Shown here: piece after piece, positions 9,237 to 17,723 of the stretch
Numbering within the stretch: position 1 is the first letter of the stretch
How the letters are laid out: every line of letters begins with the position of its first letter
From: Barnesiella merdipullorum
GTDB lineage: Bacteria > Bacteroidota > Bacteroidia > Bacteroidales > Barnesiellaceae
Direction: 5' to 3'
NCBI GenBank assembly: GCA_019116365.1
Contig: DXBT01000025.1
Coordinates: 62,001 to 126,000 of the forward strand
Length of the DNA stretch: 64,000 nt
Made by a program: the position numbers and the translations under genes
Notes under the pieces: generated by a model
What the model was told of the DNA's origin: nothing
Databases searched by the model: none
What the model saw: the letters and a program-made list of their open reading frames with translations, nothing else

Positions 9237-9470
9237 ATGGTACTTGAAATTATATCTTCAGAACAAATCCTTTTCCAGGGAGAGGTCGAATCGGTCACCT
9301 TGCCGGGTGCCCAAGGTTCGTTTACCGTTCTTGAAAATCATGCATCGCTGGTCTCGACGCTCGATGCCGGTACCATTGAATATGTGACGGCAGGCGAACG
9401 CCATTCGGTACCCGTGAGTGGTGGGTTTGTCGATGTGGATAACAATCGTGTGGCAGTGTGCATACGGTAA
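9237..9470 (+). CDS. atpC: F1 ATP synthase subunit epsilon (short form)
   Basis: 77 residues, starting 16 nt after atpD. Only the N-terminal beta-sandwich is present (LEIISSEQILFQGEVESVTL, GSFTVLENHASLVSTL, GGFVDVDNNRVAVCI); the C-terminal two-helix domain that inhibits ATP hydrolysis in the ~135-residue E. coli protein is absent. As I recall, short epsilon subunits are normal in Bacteroidales, so this is not a recent truncation. The subunit is part of the central stalk and joins gamma to the c-ring. Confidence 0.93.
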   Translation: MVLEIISSEQILFQGEVESVTLPGAQGSFTVLENHASLVSTLDAGTIEYVTAGERHSVPVSGGFVDVDNNRVAVCIR

Positions 9471-9488
9471 TTGGTGGAGTAAAAAGAG

Positions 9489-10571
9489 ATGAGAAAACAA
9501 ATCGCATACATAGTCGCTTTTTTGTTGATGGCCTTTTCGTTCAACCTGTCGGCTCAAGAGATGAGCGGCACGGAGGAGGAACAAGCCTTTAACCCGAAGG
9601 AGACGATATTTAAGCATCTGCTCGATGAATATAGTTGGGAGTTGCCTTTCTCGCACGAACACAAGATTTCGCTCCCGGTTATTGTGAGAGACTACACGGG
9701 CGACTGGCATGTGTTCTGGTCGCATCGTATCGACCACGGGCAGCAGTACGAGGGCTTCTACATCGCACAAGACGGCCCCAACAAAGGCAAGGTCGAGAGT
9801 ATCGACGACCAGGGCAATCGTTATCGGCCGCTCGATTTGTCGATTACGAAAAACGTGCTGGCTTTGATTATCGCCGCCCTGTTGTGCCTCTGGTGTGTGC
9901 TCTCTGTGGCCCGCTGGTACAAGAAAAAGCATTACAAGGCACCACGCAAAGGAGTGGGAGCCATCGAATTCCTCATCGAATTTATCTATACGGGAGTTAT
10001 CAAGAGTACGCTGGGCGACAAGGCACCCCGTTTTGCCCCCTACCTGCTCACGATATTCTTCTTCATTCTGTTGATGAACCTGCTGGGCCTGATTGTCATC
10101 TTCCCCGGTGGAGCCAACTTGACAGGCAATATTGCCGTCACCATGGTACTGGCCCTGTGTACCTTTATCGTGGTGAACGTGAAAGGTACCAAAGAGTACT
10201 GGAAAGAGACCTTCTGGCCCGATGTACCCATGTGGCTGAAGTTTCCTCTGCCCATCATGCCCCTCATTGAGGTCTTTGGCATCTTCACCAAACCGGCGGC
10301 CCTTATGGTCCGTCTCTTTGCCAACATGATGGGAGGTCACATGATTATCCTGTCGCTCATTTCGCTCATCTTCATCTTCGGCGCCTTTGGAGCCGTGGTA
10401 GTGGGAGGCATAACCGTCATATCGGTGCTCTTCTCGCTGTTCATGCTGATGATCGACACGCTGGTATCGTTTATCCAGGCCTATGTATTTACGATGCTTT
10501 CGACGCTGTTCATTTCGTTGGCACAAGCCGAGGGGCATCATGAAGGAAAAGTAGAAAAAGTAAAAAAATAG
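9489..10571 (+). CDS. atpB: Fo ATP synthase subunit a
   Basis: 360 residues, longer than the ~270 of E. coli because of an N-terminal signal-like segment (IAYIVAFLLMAFSFNLSAQ) and a ~100-residue periplasmic region before the helices. The core has the essential stator arginine in PAALMVRLFANMMGGH and the conserved last helix ending QAYVFTMLSTLFISLA. It forms the two half-channels for ions beside the c-ring. It starts 18 nt after atpC: the atpI-like gene I would expect between atpC and atpB in Bacteroides is absent. Confidence 0.95.
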   Translation: MRKQIAYIVAFLLMAFSFNLSAQEMSGTEEEQAFNPKETIFKHLLDEYSWELPFSHEHKISLPVIVRDYTGDWHVFWSHRIDHGQQYEGFYIAQDGPNKGKVESIDDQGNRYRPLDLSITKNVLALIIAALLCLWCVLSVARWYKKKHYKAPRKGVGAIEFLIEFIYTGVIKSTLGDKAPRFAPYLLTIFFFILLMNLLGLIVIFPGGANLTGNIAVTMVLALCTFIVVNVKGTKEYWKETFWPDVPMWLKFPLPIMPLIEVFGIFTKPAALMVRLFANMMGGHMIILSLISLIFIFGAFGAVVVGGITVISVLFSLFMLMIDTLVSFIQAYVFTMLSTLFISLAQAEGHHEGKVEKVKK

Positions 10572-10603
10572 AATAAATGTATAATCTCTAAACAACAAAC
10601 ATT

Positions 10604-10858
10604 ATGTTAGGAATGATTTTATTACAAGCAGCAGCCGGTGCAAGTCTGGCTAAATTGGGTGCATGTATTGGTGCTGGTATCGCAGCTATCGGAGCCGGTG
10701 TAGGTATCGGTAAGATTGGTTCGTCGGCAATGGATGCCATTGCTCGTCAGCCCGAAGCCAGTGGTGATATTCGAAGCAACATGATTGTGATTGCAGCCCT
10801 TGTCGAAGGTGTTGCCCTGTTTGCTGTAATCGTTTGCGTGCTGTCGTTGTTCATCTAA
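10604..10858 (+). CDS. atpE: Fo ATP synthase subunit c
   Basis: 84 residues, two hydrophobic helices with the glycine-rich first helix (GAGIAAIGAGVGIGKIG) and the polar loop ARQPE. The ion-binding carboxylate is Glu68 in AALVEGVALF. The Na+ signature (Gln in helix 1, and Ser/Thr right after the Glu) is missing, Gly following instead, which argues for proton coupling. The c subunits form the rotor ring. The gene is 32 nt after atpB and 9 nt before atpF. Confidence 0.96.
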   Translation: MLGMILLQAAAGASLAKLGACIGAGIAAIGAGVGIGKIGSSAMDAIARQPEASGDIRSNMIVIAALVEGVALFAVIVCVLSLFI

Positions 10859-10867
10859 TCATAGGAT

Positions 10868-11365
10868 ATGGAACTGTTCACGCCCGAAATAGGCTTGGTA
10901 TTTTGGATGTTCGTTGTCTTCGTCATCCTGTTTGTCATACTCGCCAAGTTTGGCTGGCCCTACATTTTGCGCAGCCTCGACGAACGAGCCGAGTTTATTG
11001 ACAAAGGGGTCGAGTATGCCCAAGAGGCCAAATCGCACCTGGACAACGCACAAGCCGAAGCCAAAGCTCTTTTGGTCGAAGCGCAGAAACAACAAATGGA
11101 GATTCTGCACGAAGCTGCCCAGATGAAGACTCAAATCATCGAAGAAGCTCGTCAGGCAGCCTCGGTAGAAGCTAAGAAAGTAATGGACGCTGCGGCCGTG
11201 TCGATCGAGCAGGCCCGCAAAGAGTCGGAACTCCAGTTCCGCCGCGAAGTGAGCCAGTTTGCCCTGCAAATAGCCGAGAAGATGATGCGCAAGCAACTCT
11301 CCGACGACAAGACTCAGGTCGAAATGATCGACAAACTGTTGAATGAAATTGAGAATCAAAACTAA
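10868..11365 (+). CDS. atpF: Fo ATP synthase subunit b
   Basis: 165 residues: one N-terminal membrane helix (about 7-26, GLVFWMFVVFVILFVILAKF with the usual following GWP) and a long charged amphipathic helix (EYAQEAKSHLDNAQAEAKAL...), the peripheral stalk. Normal length for a b subunit. It sits between atpE and atpH with gaps of 9 and 6 nt. Confidence 0.95.
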   Translation: MELFTPEIGLVFWMFVVFVILFVILAKFGWPYILRSLDERAEFIDKGVEYAQEAKSHLDNAQAEAKALLVEAQKQQMEILHEAAQMKTQIIEEARQAASVEAKKVMDAAAVSIEQARKESELQFRREVSQFALQIAEKMMRKQLSDDKTQVEMIDKLLNEIENQN

Positions 11366-11371
11366 TAGAAC

Positions 11372-11914
11372 ATGAACGAGGGGTTAATACCGAATCGATA
11401 TGCGAAAGCGCTTTATAAATATGCCCAGGAACATGGTGTGGCTGAGCCGATTTATGAAGAGATGAAACGCTTTGATGATGCCTTTAAGGCCCATCCAGAG
11501 ATTTCCAAGGTATTGGGTAACCCGGCTCTTTCTCCATCGGACAAGGTACGGGTATTGTCATCGGCTTTCGGTGAAAAGCCCGACGACCATCTGCTCCGTT
11601 TTGTTCAGTTAGTTATCAAGAACCGTCGCGAAACGTTTGTAAGGTCCATCGGGTTGGCCTACCAGGATATCTACCGCAAGGCCAATCGCATTGCCCGGGT
11701 AACGATAACCACGGCAGCCGCTTTACCCAAAGAGGTGCTGGATCGCATCGGCGACCTTATGAAAAAGCAAACGGACAAGACGCTGGAATTTGTTTATGAA
11801 ATAGATCCCACCCTCATCGGCGGATTTATTTTGCGCGTAGATTCGATGCAATTAGATGCTTCGGTCAATAGTGAATTAAAAAAATTGCGTTTGAAATTGC
11901 TAAACAGCAAGTGA
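11372..11914 (+). CDS. atpH: F1 ATP synthase subunit delta
   Basis: 180 residues. OSCP/delta family: N-terminal helical domain beginning IPNRYAKALYKYAQEHG, then FVQLVIKNRRETFVRSIGLAYQDIYRK and the C-terminal strand region PTLIGGFILRVDSMQLDAS. It fixes the top of F1 to the b-subunit stalk. It starts 6 nt after atpF and ends 1 nt before the atpA start codon, indicating tight coupling. Confidence 0.95.
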   Translation: MNEGLIPNRYAKALYKYAQEHGVAEPIYEEMKRFDDAFKAHPEISKVLGNPALSPSDKVRVLSSAFGEKPDDHLLRFVQLVIKNRRETFVRSIGLAYQDIYRKANRIARVTITTAAALPKEVLDRIGDLMKKQTDKTLEFVYEIDPTLIGGFILRVDSMQLDASVNSELKKLRLKLLNSK

Positions 11915-11915
11915 T

Positions 11916-13493
11916 ATGATAAAACCCAGTGAAATATCAGATATATTAAAGAAACAACTCGACGAGGTCGATTCCAAAGTCAATTTCGAAGAAATAGGTA
12001 CAGTTCTCGAAGTAGGTGATGGAGTGGCCCACGTGTACGGGCTCGACAATGTGCGCTCCAGCGAACTGATCGAGTTTGAGAATGGTGTGCACGGTGTGGC
12101 CATGAACCTGGAGGAGAGTAATGTGGGTGTCATTTTGCTCGATAATGTCGATAAGGTTACCGAGAACATGACCGCTCGCCGTACCGGCGAAATTGCTTCT
12201 CTGCCCGTAGGCGAAGGCCTGCTCGGCCGGGTTATCAACACGTTGGGTGAACCTATCGACGGTGCAGGTCCCATCCAGGGCGATCTCATCCGGTTACCCC
12301 TCGAGCGTAAGGCTCCGGGTGTAATCTTCCGTCAGCCTGTGAACCAGCCTTTGCAGACTGGTATCAAGGCCATCGACTCGATGGTGCCCATAGGTCGCGG
12401 ACAGCGTGAGCTGATTATCGGCGACCGTCAGATCGGTAAGACGGCAATTGCCATCGATACGATCATCAACCAGCGAGAGAATTACAAAAACGGGAATCCC
12501 CTCTATTGTATCTATGTCGCTATCGGCCAAAAAGCCTCGTCGGTAGCCGCATTGGTCAATACCCTGCGGGAGCACGGCGCCCTCGACTATACGGTGGTGT
12601 TGGCCGCCAATGCCTCCGACTCGGCTGCCATGCGTTACTATGCACCGTTTGCCGGTGCCGCCATTGGCGAATACTTCAGAGACCGGGGTTGCCACGCACT
12701 GGTTATCTACGACGACCTTTCGAAACAGGCTGTGGCCTATCGTGAGATTTCGTTGATTCTGCGTCGTCCCTCGGGTCGTGAAGCCTACCCGGGCGATATC
12801 TTCTACCTGCACTCCCGTCTGCTCGAGCGTGCCGCCAAGATTATCGACAACGACGAGGTAGCCTCGTCGATGAACGACCTGCCCGAGGTATTGAAACCGA
12901 TGGTAAAAGGTGGCGGTTCGTTGACGGCCCTGCCTATTATCGAGACTCAGGCCGGTGACGTTTCGGCCTATATCCCTACCAACGTAATTTCGATTACCGA
13001 CGGTCAGATATTCCTGGAGACGGCCCTCTTCAACCAAGGTGTGCGCCCTGCTATCAACGTGGGTATTTCGGTATCGCGTGTGGGTGGTAACGCCCAGGTA
13101 AAGGCCATGAAGAAGATTGCCGGTACGCTGAAGATCGACCAGGCTCAGTTCCGTGAGCTCGAGTCGTTCACCAAATTCGGTGGCGATGTCGATCCCGTAA
13201 CGGCCATGACCATCGACAAGGGCCGCAAGAACGAGCGAATCCTCATTCAGCCCCAGTACTCGCCGGTACCCGTCGAGGAGGAGATTGCCATCATCTATTG
13301 CGGTACACAAGGCCTGTTGCACAATGTACCTCTCGACAAAGTAGCCGAATTTGAGAAATTGTATTTGCAGATATTGAAATCAAAATATAGCCACGAGGTT
13401 TTGGACGAACTGCGTGTAGGACATCTCGACGACAAGATTGCCGCCCTCATGACCGAAGTCGCTACCGAGGTGGCTAACCGATTTAAGGCATAA
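11916..13493 (+). CDS. atpA: F1 ATP synthase subunit alpha
   Basis: 525 residues. Non-catalytic nucleotide-binding subunit: P-loop GDRQIGKTA (about 169-177), REAYPGDIFYLHSRLLERAA, and the arginine-finger region in ITDGQIFLETALFNQGVRPA / GISVSRVGGNAQ. Normal length. It starts 1 nt after atpH and is followed 3 nt later by atpG. Confidence 0.98.
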   Translation: MIKPSEISDILKKQLDEVDSKVNFEEIGTVLEVGDGVAHVYGLDNVRSSELIEFENGVHGVAMNLEESNVGVILLDNVDKVTENMTARRTGEIASLPVGEGLLGRVINTLGEPIDGAGPIQGDLIRLPLERKAPGVIFRQPVNQPLQTGIKAIDSMVPIGRGQRELIIGDRQIGKTAIAIDTIINQRENYKNGNPLYCIYVAIGQKASSVAALVNTLREHGALDYTVVLAANASDSAAMRYYAPFAGAAIGEYFRDRGCHALVIYDDLSKQAVAYREISLILRRPSGREAYPGDIFYLHSRLLERAAKIIDNDEVASSMNDLPEVLKPMVKGGGSLTALPIIETQAGDVSAYIPTNVISITDGQIFLETALFNQGVRPAINVGISVSRVGGNAQVKAMKKIAGTLKIDQAQFRELESFTKFGGDVDPVTAMTIDKGRKNERILIQPQYSPVPVEEEIAIIYCGTQGLLHNVPLDKVAEFEKLYLQILKSKYSHEVLDELRVGHLDDKIAALMTEVATEVANRFKA

Positions 13494-13496
13494 ACT

Positions 13497-14378
13497 ATGG
13501 CATCAATGCGCGACTTGAAAGGAAGAATCGGCTCGGTCGCTTCTTCCGAAAAAATAACCGGTGCGATGAAGATGATTTCGTCGGCCAAGATGCACAAGGC
13601 CGATTTGGCTTTGCGTCGTGTGCGGCCGTTCAGAGATCAGATTCAACGTACCATCAATCATCTTATTTCTGCCGATGCAGAATACAGTTCACCGCTCATC
13701 GAGGCACGCCCTGTGAAGCGGCGGGCCGTAGTCGTGCTCAGCTCGGACGAGGGATTGTGTGGCGCATTCAACATGAATCTGTTTAAACACACGCTCGAGC
13801 TTATCAACCGGGGGCGTGAAGAGGCCGGTAATTCCGTGATGTTTGTTGTTTATCCGGTAGGAAAGAAAGCCTCTCACTTTGCCCATAAACTGGCAGGCAA
13901 GGACGTGGAGATTGCCGTAACCGATTATATGACGGCCAAGAGCTCGGGAGAAGAGATAGCCCGTTTCACGAGCGAACTTACCCGCGATTTCCTGGCCGGC
14001 AAGATTGACGAAATAGAGGTTGTATATACCCATTATAAGAGCGCCAGTAAACAGTCGTTGGCCACGCGTAAGCTGTTGCCTATCTCGGCCGACGATTTGG
14101 CTACCGGCGAGAAGACCGAGCGCAACAAGCCCTACTTGTTTGAGCCCGATGTGAATACCATCTATAATGAGGTACTGCCGCTTTATGTCTTGGCCAATAT
14201 GCAGGAAGCCATCAGTTCCAACCGCGTCTCTGAACAGGCGGCCCGGGTGATGGCCATGCAGTCGGCAAACGATAATGCCAAAGAGTTGTTGGACGACTTG
14301 CAGCTGGAGTACAACAAGTTGCGCCAGCAAAGCATCACGTCCGAGTTGTTGGATATTGCAGGAGGACAAGTAGATTGA
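13497..14378 (+). CDS. atpG: F1 ATP synthase subunit gamma
   Basis: 293 residues. N-terminal helix ASMRDLKGRIGSVASSEKIT...AMKMISSAKM and C-terminal helix ARVMAMQSANDNAKELLDDL form the coiled-coil shaft that rotates inside alpha3beta3; the SSDEGLCGAFN strand is also typical. It is the last gene of the ATP synthase block. In the 85 nt to nuoI there is a small hairpin (AGAGAGC/GCTCTCT, 14388-14404) without a T-run, so it may protect an mRNA end but is unlikely to terminate transcription. Confidence 0.97.
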   Translation: MASMRDLKGRIGSVASSEKITGAMKMISSAKMHKADLALRRVRPFRDQIQRTINHLISADAEYSSPLIEARPVKRRAVVVLSSDEGLCGAFNMNLFKHTLELINRGREEAGNSVMFVVYPVGKKASHFAHKLAGKDVEIAVTDYMTAKSSGEEIARFTSELTRDFLAGKIDEIEVVYTHYKSASKQSLATRKLLPISADDLATGEKTERNKPYLFEPDVNTIYNEVLPLYVLANMQEAISSNRVSEQAARVMAMQSANDNAKELLDDLQLEYNKLRQQSITSELLDIAGGQVD

Positions 14379-14463
14379 TATATCGACAGAGAGCCTGGCT
14401 CTCTTGAGGCACGAAATAAACCATAGTGTTAACAAATAAAATAAGAGTTCTATAAAGAGATTT

Positions 14464-14928
14464 ATGGGAAGTTTAAAAAATTACATTACATCTTTCTGGA
14501 AAGGACTGCTGAGTCTCCTTCAAGGAATGGGAGTTACCGGTAAGTATTTTCTCAGCCGGAAAGTTACCGAGCAGTACCCCGAAAACCGGGCGACCTTGAA
14601 AATCCCCGAGCGTTTCAGAGGTACGTTGACCTTGATTTACGATGAAAACGGACAGCACAAGTGTGTAGCTTGCGGTATCTGTCAGATGAATTGTCCCAAC
14701 GACACCATCAAAATCGAGGCTTCGAAGATTACCACCGAAGATGGTAAGACCAAACGTGTGTTAGATAAATATGTGTATGACTTGGGCAGTTGCACCTTTT
14801 GCCAAATGTGTGTGACTACGTGTCCTCACCATGCCATCAAGTTCACCAACGAATTTGAGCACGCTGTTTTCCGGCGCGAGAAACTGGTGAAGATTCTCAA
14901 TCATACCGATAACCCAACCGAAAAATAA
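14464..14928 (+). CDS. nuoI: NADH-quinone oxidoreductase subunit I (clusters N6a/N6b)
   Basis: 154 residues. Two complete 4Fe-4S ferredoxin motifs, CVACGICQMNCP (Cys67, 70, 73, 77) and CTFCQMCVTTCP (Cys110, 113, 116, 120). It passes electrons toward cluster N2 of NuoB. Because nuoE, F and G are absent, NuoI is the likely entry point for electrons. Here the nuo series resumes after the ATP synthase block, in the order normally found directly behind nuoH. Confidence 0.97.
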   Translation: MGSLKNYITSFWKGLLSLLQGMGVTGKYFLSRKVTEQYPENRATLKIPERFRGTLTLIYDENGQHKCVACGICQMNCPNDTIKIEASKITTEDGKTKRVLDKYVYDLGSCTFCQMCVTTCPHHAIKFTNEFEHAVFRREKLVKILNHTDNPTEK

Positions 14929-14940
14929 TAGATTAACATT

Positions 14941-15459
14941 ATGGAACAAATAGCAAATCAAGTTATCTTCGGCTTGCTTGCACTGGTCATCGTGGTATGT
15001 TCGATTCTGACGGTCACCACACGGCGCATTTTGCGGGCAGCTACATACCTCCTGTTCGTTCTGTTTGCGACAGCCGGTATCTATTTCCAGCTTGACTTTA
15101 CCTTCTTGGGGGCAGTACAATTGGCCGTCTATGCCGGCGGTATTGTAGTGCTGTTTGTCTTCTCGATCTTGTTGACGAGTCATCCCGGCGACAAGGCTCA
15201 GTTGCTCACCCCGAAGAAACGAGTGGTCGGGCTCATCGCTTCGATTTTTGGTGCTATCGTGTGCGGCTATACGCTGCTCACCTATCCGTTCTTCACCAAA
15301 CCGCTCACCAGCGTCATCACCGGCGAGATCGACATGAAGGAGATAGGCCATGCACTCATGGGTATGGAGAAGTTCCAGTACCTGTTGCCCTTCGAAGCTA
15401 TCAGTGTGTTGTTATTGGCTTGTATCATCGGTGGCATTATGATTGCCCGTAAAAGATAA
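14941..15459 (+). CDS. nuoJ: NADH-quinone oxidoreductase subunit J
   Basis: 172 residues with five predicted membrane helices; the conserved third-helix region FLGAVQLAVYAGGIVVLFVF, which includes the pi-bulge helix of Complex I, is clear. It belongs to the proximal membrane arm. It lies 12 nt after nuoI and 5 nt before nuoK. Confidence 0.95.
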   Translation: MEQIANQVIFGLLALVIVVCSILTVTTRRILRAATYLLFVLFATAGIYFQLDFTFLGAVQLAVYAGGIVVLFVFSILLTSHPGDKAQLLTPKKRVVGLIASIFGAIVCGYTLLTYPFFTKPLTSVITGEIDMKEIGHALMGMEKFQYLLPFEAISVLLLACIIGGIMIARKR

Positions 15460-15464
15460 GAACT

Positions 15465-15776
15465 ATGGAAATACCAATGATTGCCTATTTGGTGGTAAGT
15501 ACCATCATGTTTTTTGCCGGGGTTTACGGGTTCGTCACACGTAAGAATATGCTGGCGATGCTCATTTCGCTCGAATTGATGCTCAATGCGGCCGACATCA
15601 ACTTTGTGGTGTTCAACCGTTATCTGTATCCCGAGGCTTTGGAGGGTTTCTTCTTCACCCTCTTTGCAATAGGTATTGCCGCTGCCGAGACAGCGCTTGC
15701 CATTGCGATCATTATCAACATCTTCCGCCACATACGGAATGTTGACGTGCATAACCTTGATAAAATGAAATATTGA
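15465..15776 (+). CDS. nuoK: NADH-quinone oxidoreductase subunit K
   Basis: 103 residues, three membrane helices. The two conserved intramembrane glutamates are present: one in MLISLELMLNAADINF and one in AIGIAAAETALAIAI. They are part of the proton-conducting chain between NuoH and NuoN. The gene is directly followed by nuoL. Confidence 0.96.
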   Translation: MEIPMIAYLVVSTIMFFAGVYGFVTRKNMLAMLISLELMLNAADINFVVFNRYLYPEALEGFFFTLFAIGIAAAETALAIAIIINIFRHIRNVDVHNLDKMKY

Positions 15777-15781
15777 TCGAT

Positions 15782-17689
15782 ATGGAATATTCAGCTATAA
15801 TACTTTTACTCCCGCTTTGCATGTTCCTCTTTCTGGGACTTGTGGGGCATAAGTTGAGCGAGCGTGTAGCCGGTATCTTGGGAACCCTCGGGCTGACCGT
15901 AACTGCCGTGCTGGCCTATATGGTAGCGTTCAACTATTTTACTATGCCGCGCAATGCCGAAGGCGTATTTAAAACTTTGCAGCCGGTCAATTTCGAATGG
16001 TTGCGTTTTACCGAGCATCTGCATATCGATCTGGGTATTTTGCTCGACCCCATTTCGGTGATGATGCTGGTTGTAATCACGACAGTCTCGCTCATGGTTC
16101 ATATTTACAGTATGGGCTATATGCACGGCGAGAAGGGCTTCCAACGCTACTATGCGTTCCTGTCGCTCTTCAGCTTCTCGATGCTGGGCCTGGTTGTGGC
16201 TACTAATATTTTCCAGATGTATATCTTCTGGGAGCTGGTGGGTGTTTCGTCCTACCTGCTTATCGGATTCTACTATACCAAACCGGCTGCGGTATCGGCT
16301 TCGAAAAAGGCCTTTATCGTAACGCGTTTTGCCGACCTGGGCTTCCTCATCGGTATCCTCATCCTCTCGTTCTTTACCGAGACGTTCGACTTCCAAACGT
16401 TGATGTCGAACCCCACGTCGCTGGTGAGCGAGACGGCCGGCATGACCTTCATGGGTTGCTCGGTAGCCGCCTGGGCCATGGCCCTTATCTTTATGGGTGG
16501 TGCCGGTAAGTCGGCCATGTTCCCGTTGCACATTTGGTTGCCCGATGCCATGGAGGGTCCTACTCCGGTATCGGCCCTGATCCACGCCGCCACCATGGTG
16601 GTTGCCGGTGTTTACCTGGTAGCCCGGCTCTTCCCCATGTACTGTGCCGTGCCAGAGGTGCTCGACCTCATTACCTGGGTGGGTGCCATCACGGCGCTCT
16701 ATGCCGCTGTCGTAGCTTGTGTGCAAACCGATATCAAACGGGTGCTCGCCTTCTCGACCATCTCGCAGATTGCCTTCATGATGGTAGCTTTGGGTGTAGC
16801 GTTCAATAGCGACCTGCATGCCGGTCTCGGCTACATGGCCTCTATGTTCCACCTCTTCACGCACGCCATGTTCAAGGCTCTGCTCTTCCTCGGTGCCGGT
16901 TGTATTATCCACGCCGTTCACTCCAACGAGATGTCGGCCATGGGTAACCTGCGCAAGTATATGCCGGTGACTCACATCACCTTCCTGATAGCCTGCTTGG
17001 CTATCGCCGGTATTCCTCCCTTCTCGGGCTTCTTCAGTAAGGACGAGATTCTCACGGCTGCCTTTGAGAAGAGTGCCTTCTGGGGCATCTGGATGACAGC
17101 CGTTGCCGGTCTCACCGCCTTCTATATGTTCCGGTTGTACTACCGCATCTTCTGGTGGAGCAAACCCGACTATGGACACCACACGCCGCACGAGGCTCCC
17201 AAGACCATGTATCTGCCGCTGGTATTCCTGGCATTGGTTACCTGCGTAGCCGGTTTCATTCCCTTCGGCGAATTCGTATCGGTTAACGGGCAGGAGTATC
17301 ACATCCACCTCGACTGGTCGGTAGCCACGACAAGTATCATTGTAGCCGTAGCCGCTATCGCCCTGGCTACTTGGATGTATCTCTCGGAGAACTCCAAACC
17401 CAAAGCCTTGGCCGACAAGTTCCGTGCACTGCACACGGCAGCTTACCACCGCTTCTACATGGACGAGCTCTATATGTGGGTTACCCACAAAGTAATCTTC
17501 CAGCATATCTGCCGCCCCATTGCGTGGTTCGACCGTCATATCGTCGATGGTACGATGAATATGTTGGCAACCGTGACCAACGGAGTTTCCTATGGTATCC
17601 GCAAGTTGCAGTCGGGCTACATCCAATGGTATGTATGGGTATTCATTATGGGCGCTTTGTTAATCGCCGTACTGGCCATGTGCTTTTAA
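15782..17689 (+). CDS. nuoL: NADH-quinone oxidoreductase subunit L
   Basis: 635 residues. Antiporter-like subunit: MYIFWELVGVSSYLLIGFYY with the essential Glu, GKSAMFPLHIWLPDAMEGPT with the essential Lys, and SALIHAATMVVAGVYLVAR. The C-terminus has the lateral helix typical of NuoL. I prefer the ATG at 15782, five nt after the nuoK stop, over an in-frame TTG at 15773 that would overlap nuoK. It is the distal proton-pumping unit. Confidence 0.96.
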   Translation: MEYSAIILLLPLCMFLFLGLVGHKLSERVAGILGTLGLTVTAVLAYMVAFNYFTMPRNAEGVFKTLQPVNFEWLRFTEHLHIDLGILLDPISVMMLVVITTVSLMVHIYSMGYMHGEKGFQRYYAFLSLFSFSMLGLVVATNIFQMYIFWELVGVSSYLLIGFYYTKPAAVSASKKAFIVTRFADLGFLIGILILSFFTETFDFQTLMSNPTSLVSETAGMTFMGCSVAAWAMALIFMGGAGKSAMFPLHIWLPDAMEGPTPVSALIHAATMVVAGVYLVARLFPMYCAVPEVLDLITWVGAITALYAAVVACVQTDIKRVLAFSTISQIAFMMVALGVAFNSDLHAGLGYMASMFHLFTHAMFKALLFLGAGCIIHAVHSNEMSAMGNLRKYMPVTHITFLIACLAIAGIPPFSGFFSKDEILTAAFEKSAFWGIWMTAVAGLTAFYMFRLYYRIFWWSKPDYGHHTPHEAPKTMYLPLVFLALVTCVAGFIPFGEFVSVNGQEYHIHLDWSVATTSIIVAVAAIALATWMYLSENSKPKALADKFRALHTAAYHRFYMDELYMWVTHKVIFQHICRPIAWFDRHIVDGTMNMLATVTNGVSYGIRKLQSGYIQWYVWVFIMGALLIAVLAMCF

Positions 17690-17723
17690 CTGATGGTTGA
17701 ACGATAAAAAATTAAAGAAACAT

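Noticed and set aside
10604..10858. Possible Na+-driven ATP synthase
   Set aside because: The c subunit lacks the helix-1 Gln and the Ser/Thr after the key Glu (it is VEG), so proton coupling is more likely.
14388..14404. Hairpin between atpG and nuoI as an operon end
   Set aside because: Short 7-bp stem without T-tract; insufficient for termination, so the nuo/atp run is treated as one unit.
15806..17626. 606-codon minus-strand frame opposite nuoL, and similar antisense frames opposite nuoM, nuoN, ccsBA, pta and the efflux genes
   Set aside because: All lie over recognised conserved genes and encode low-complexity, charged sequences without motifs; they result from stop-poor antisense codon usage.
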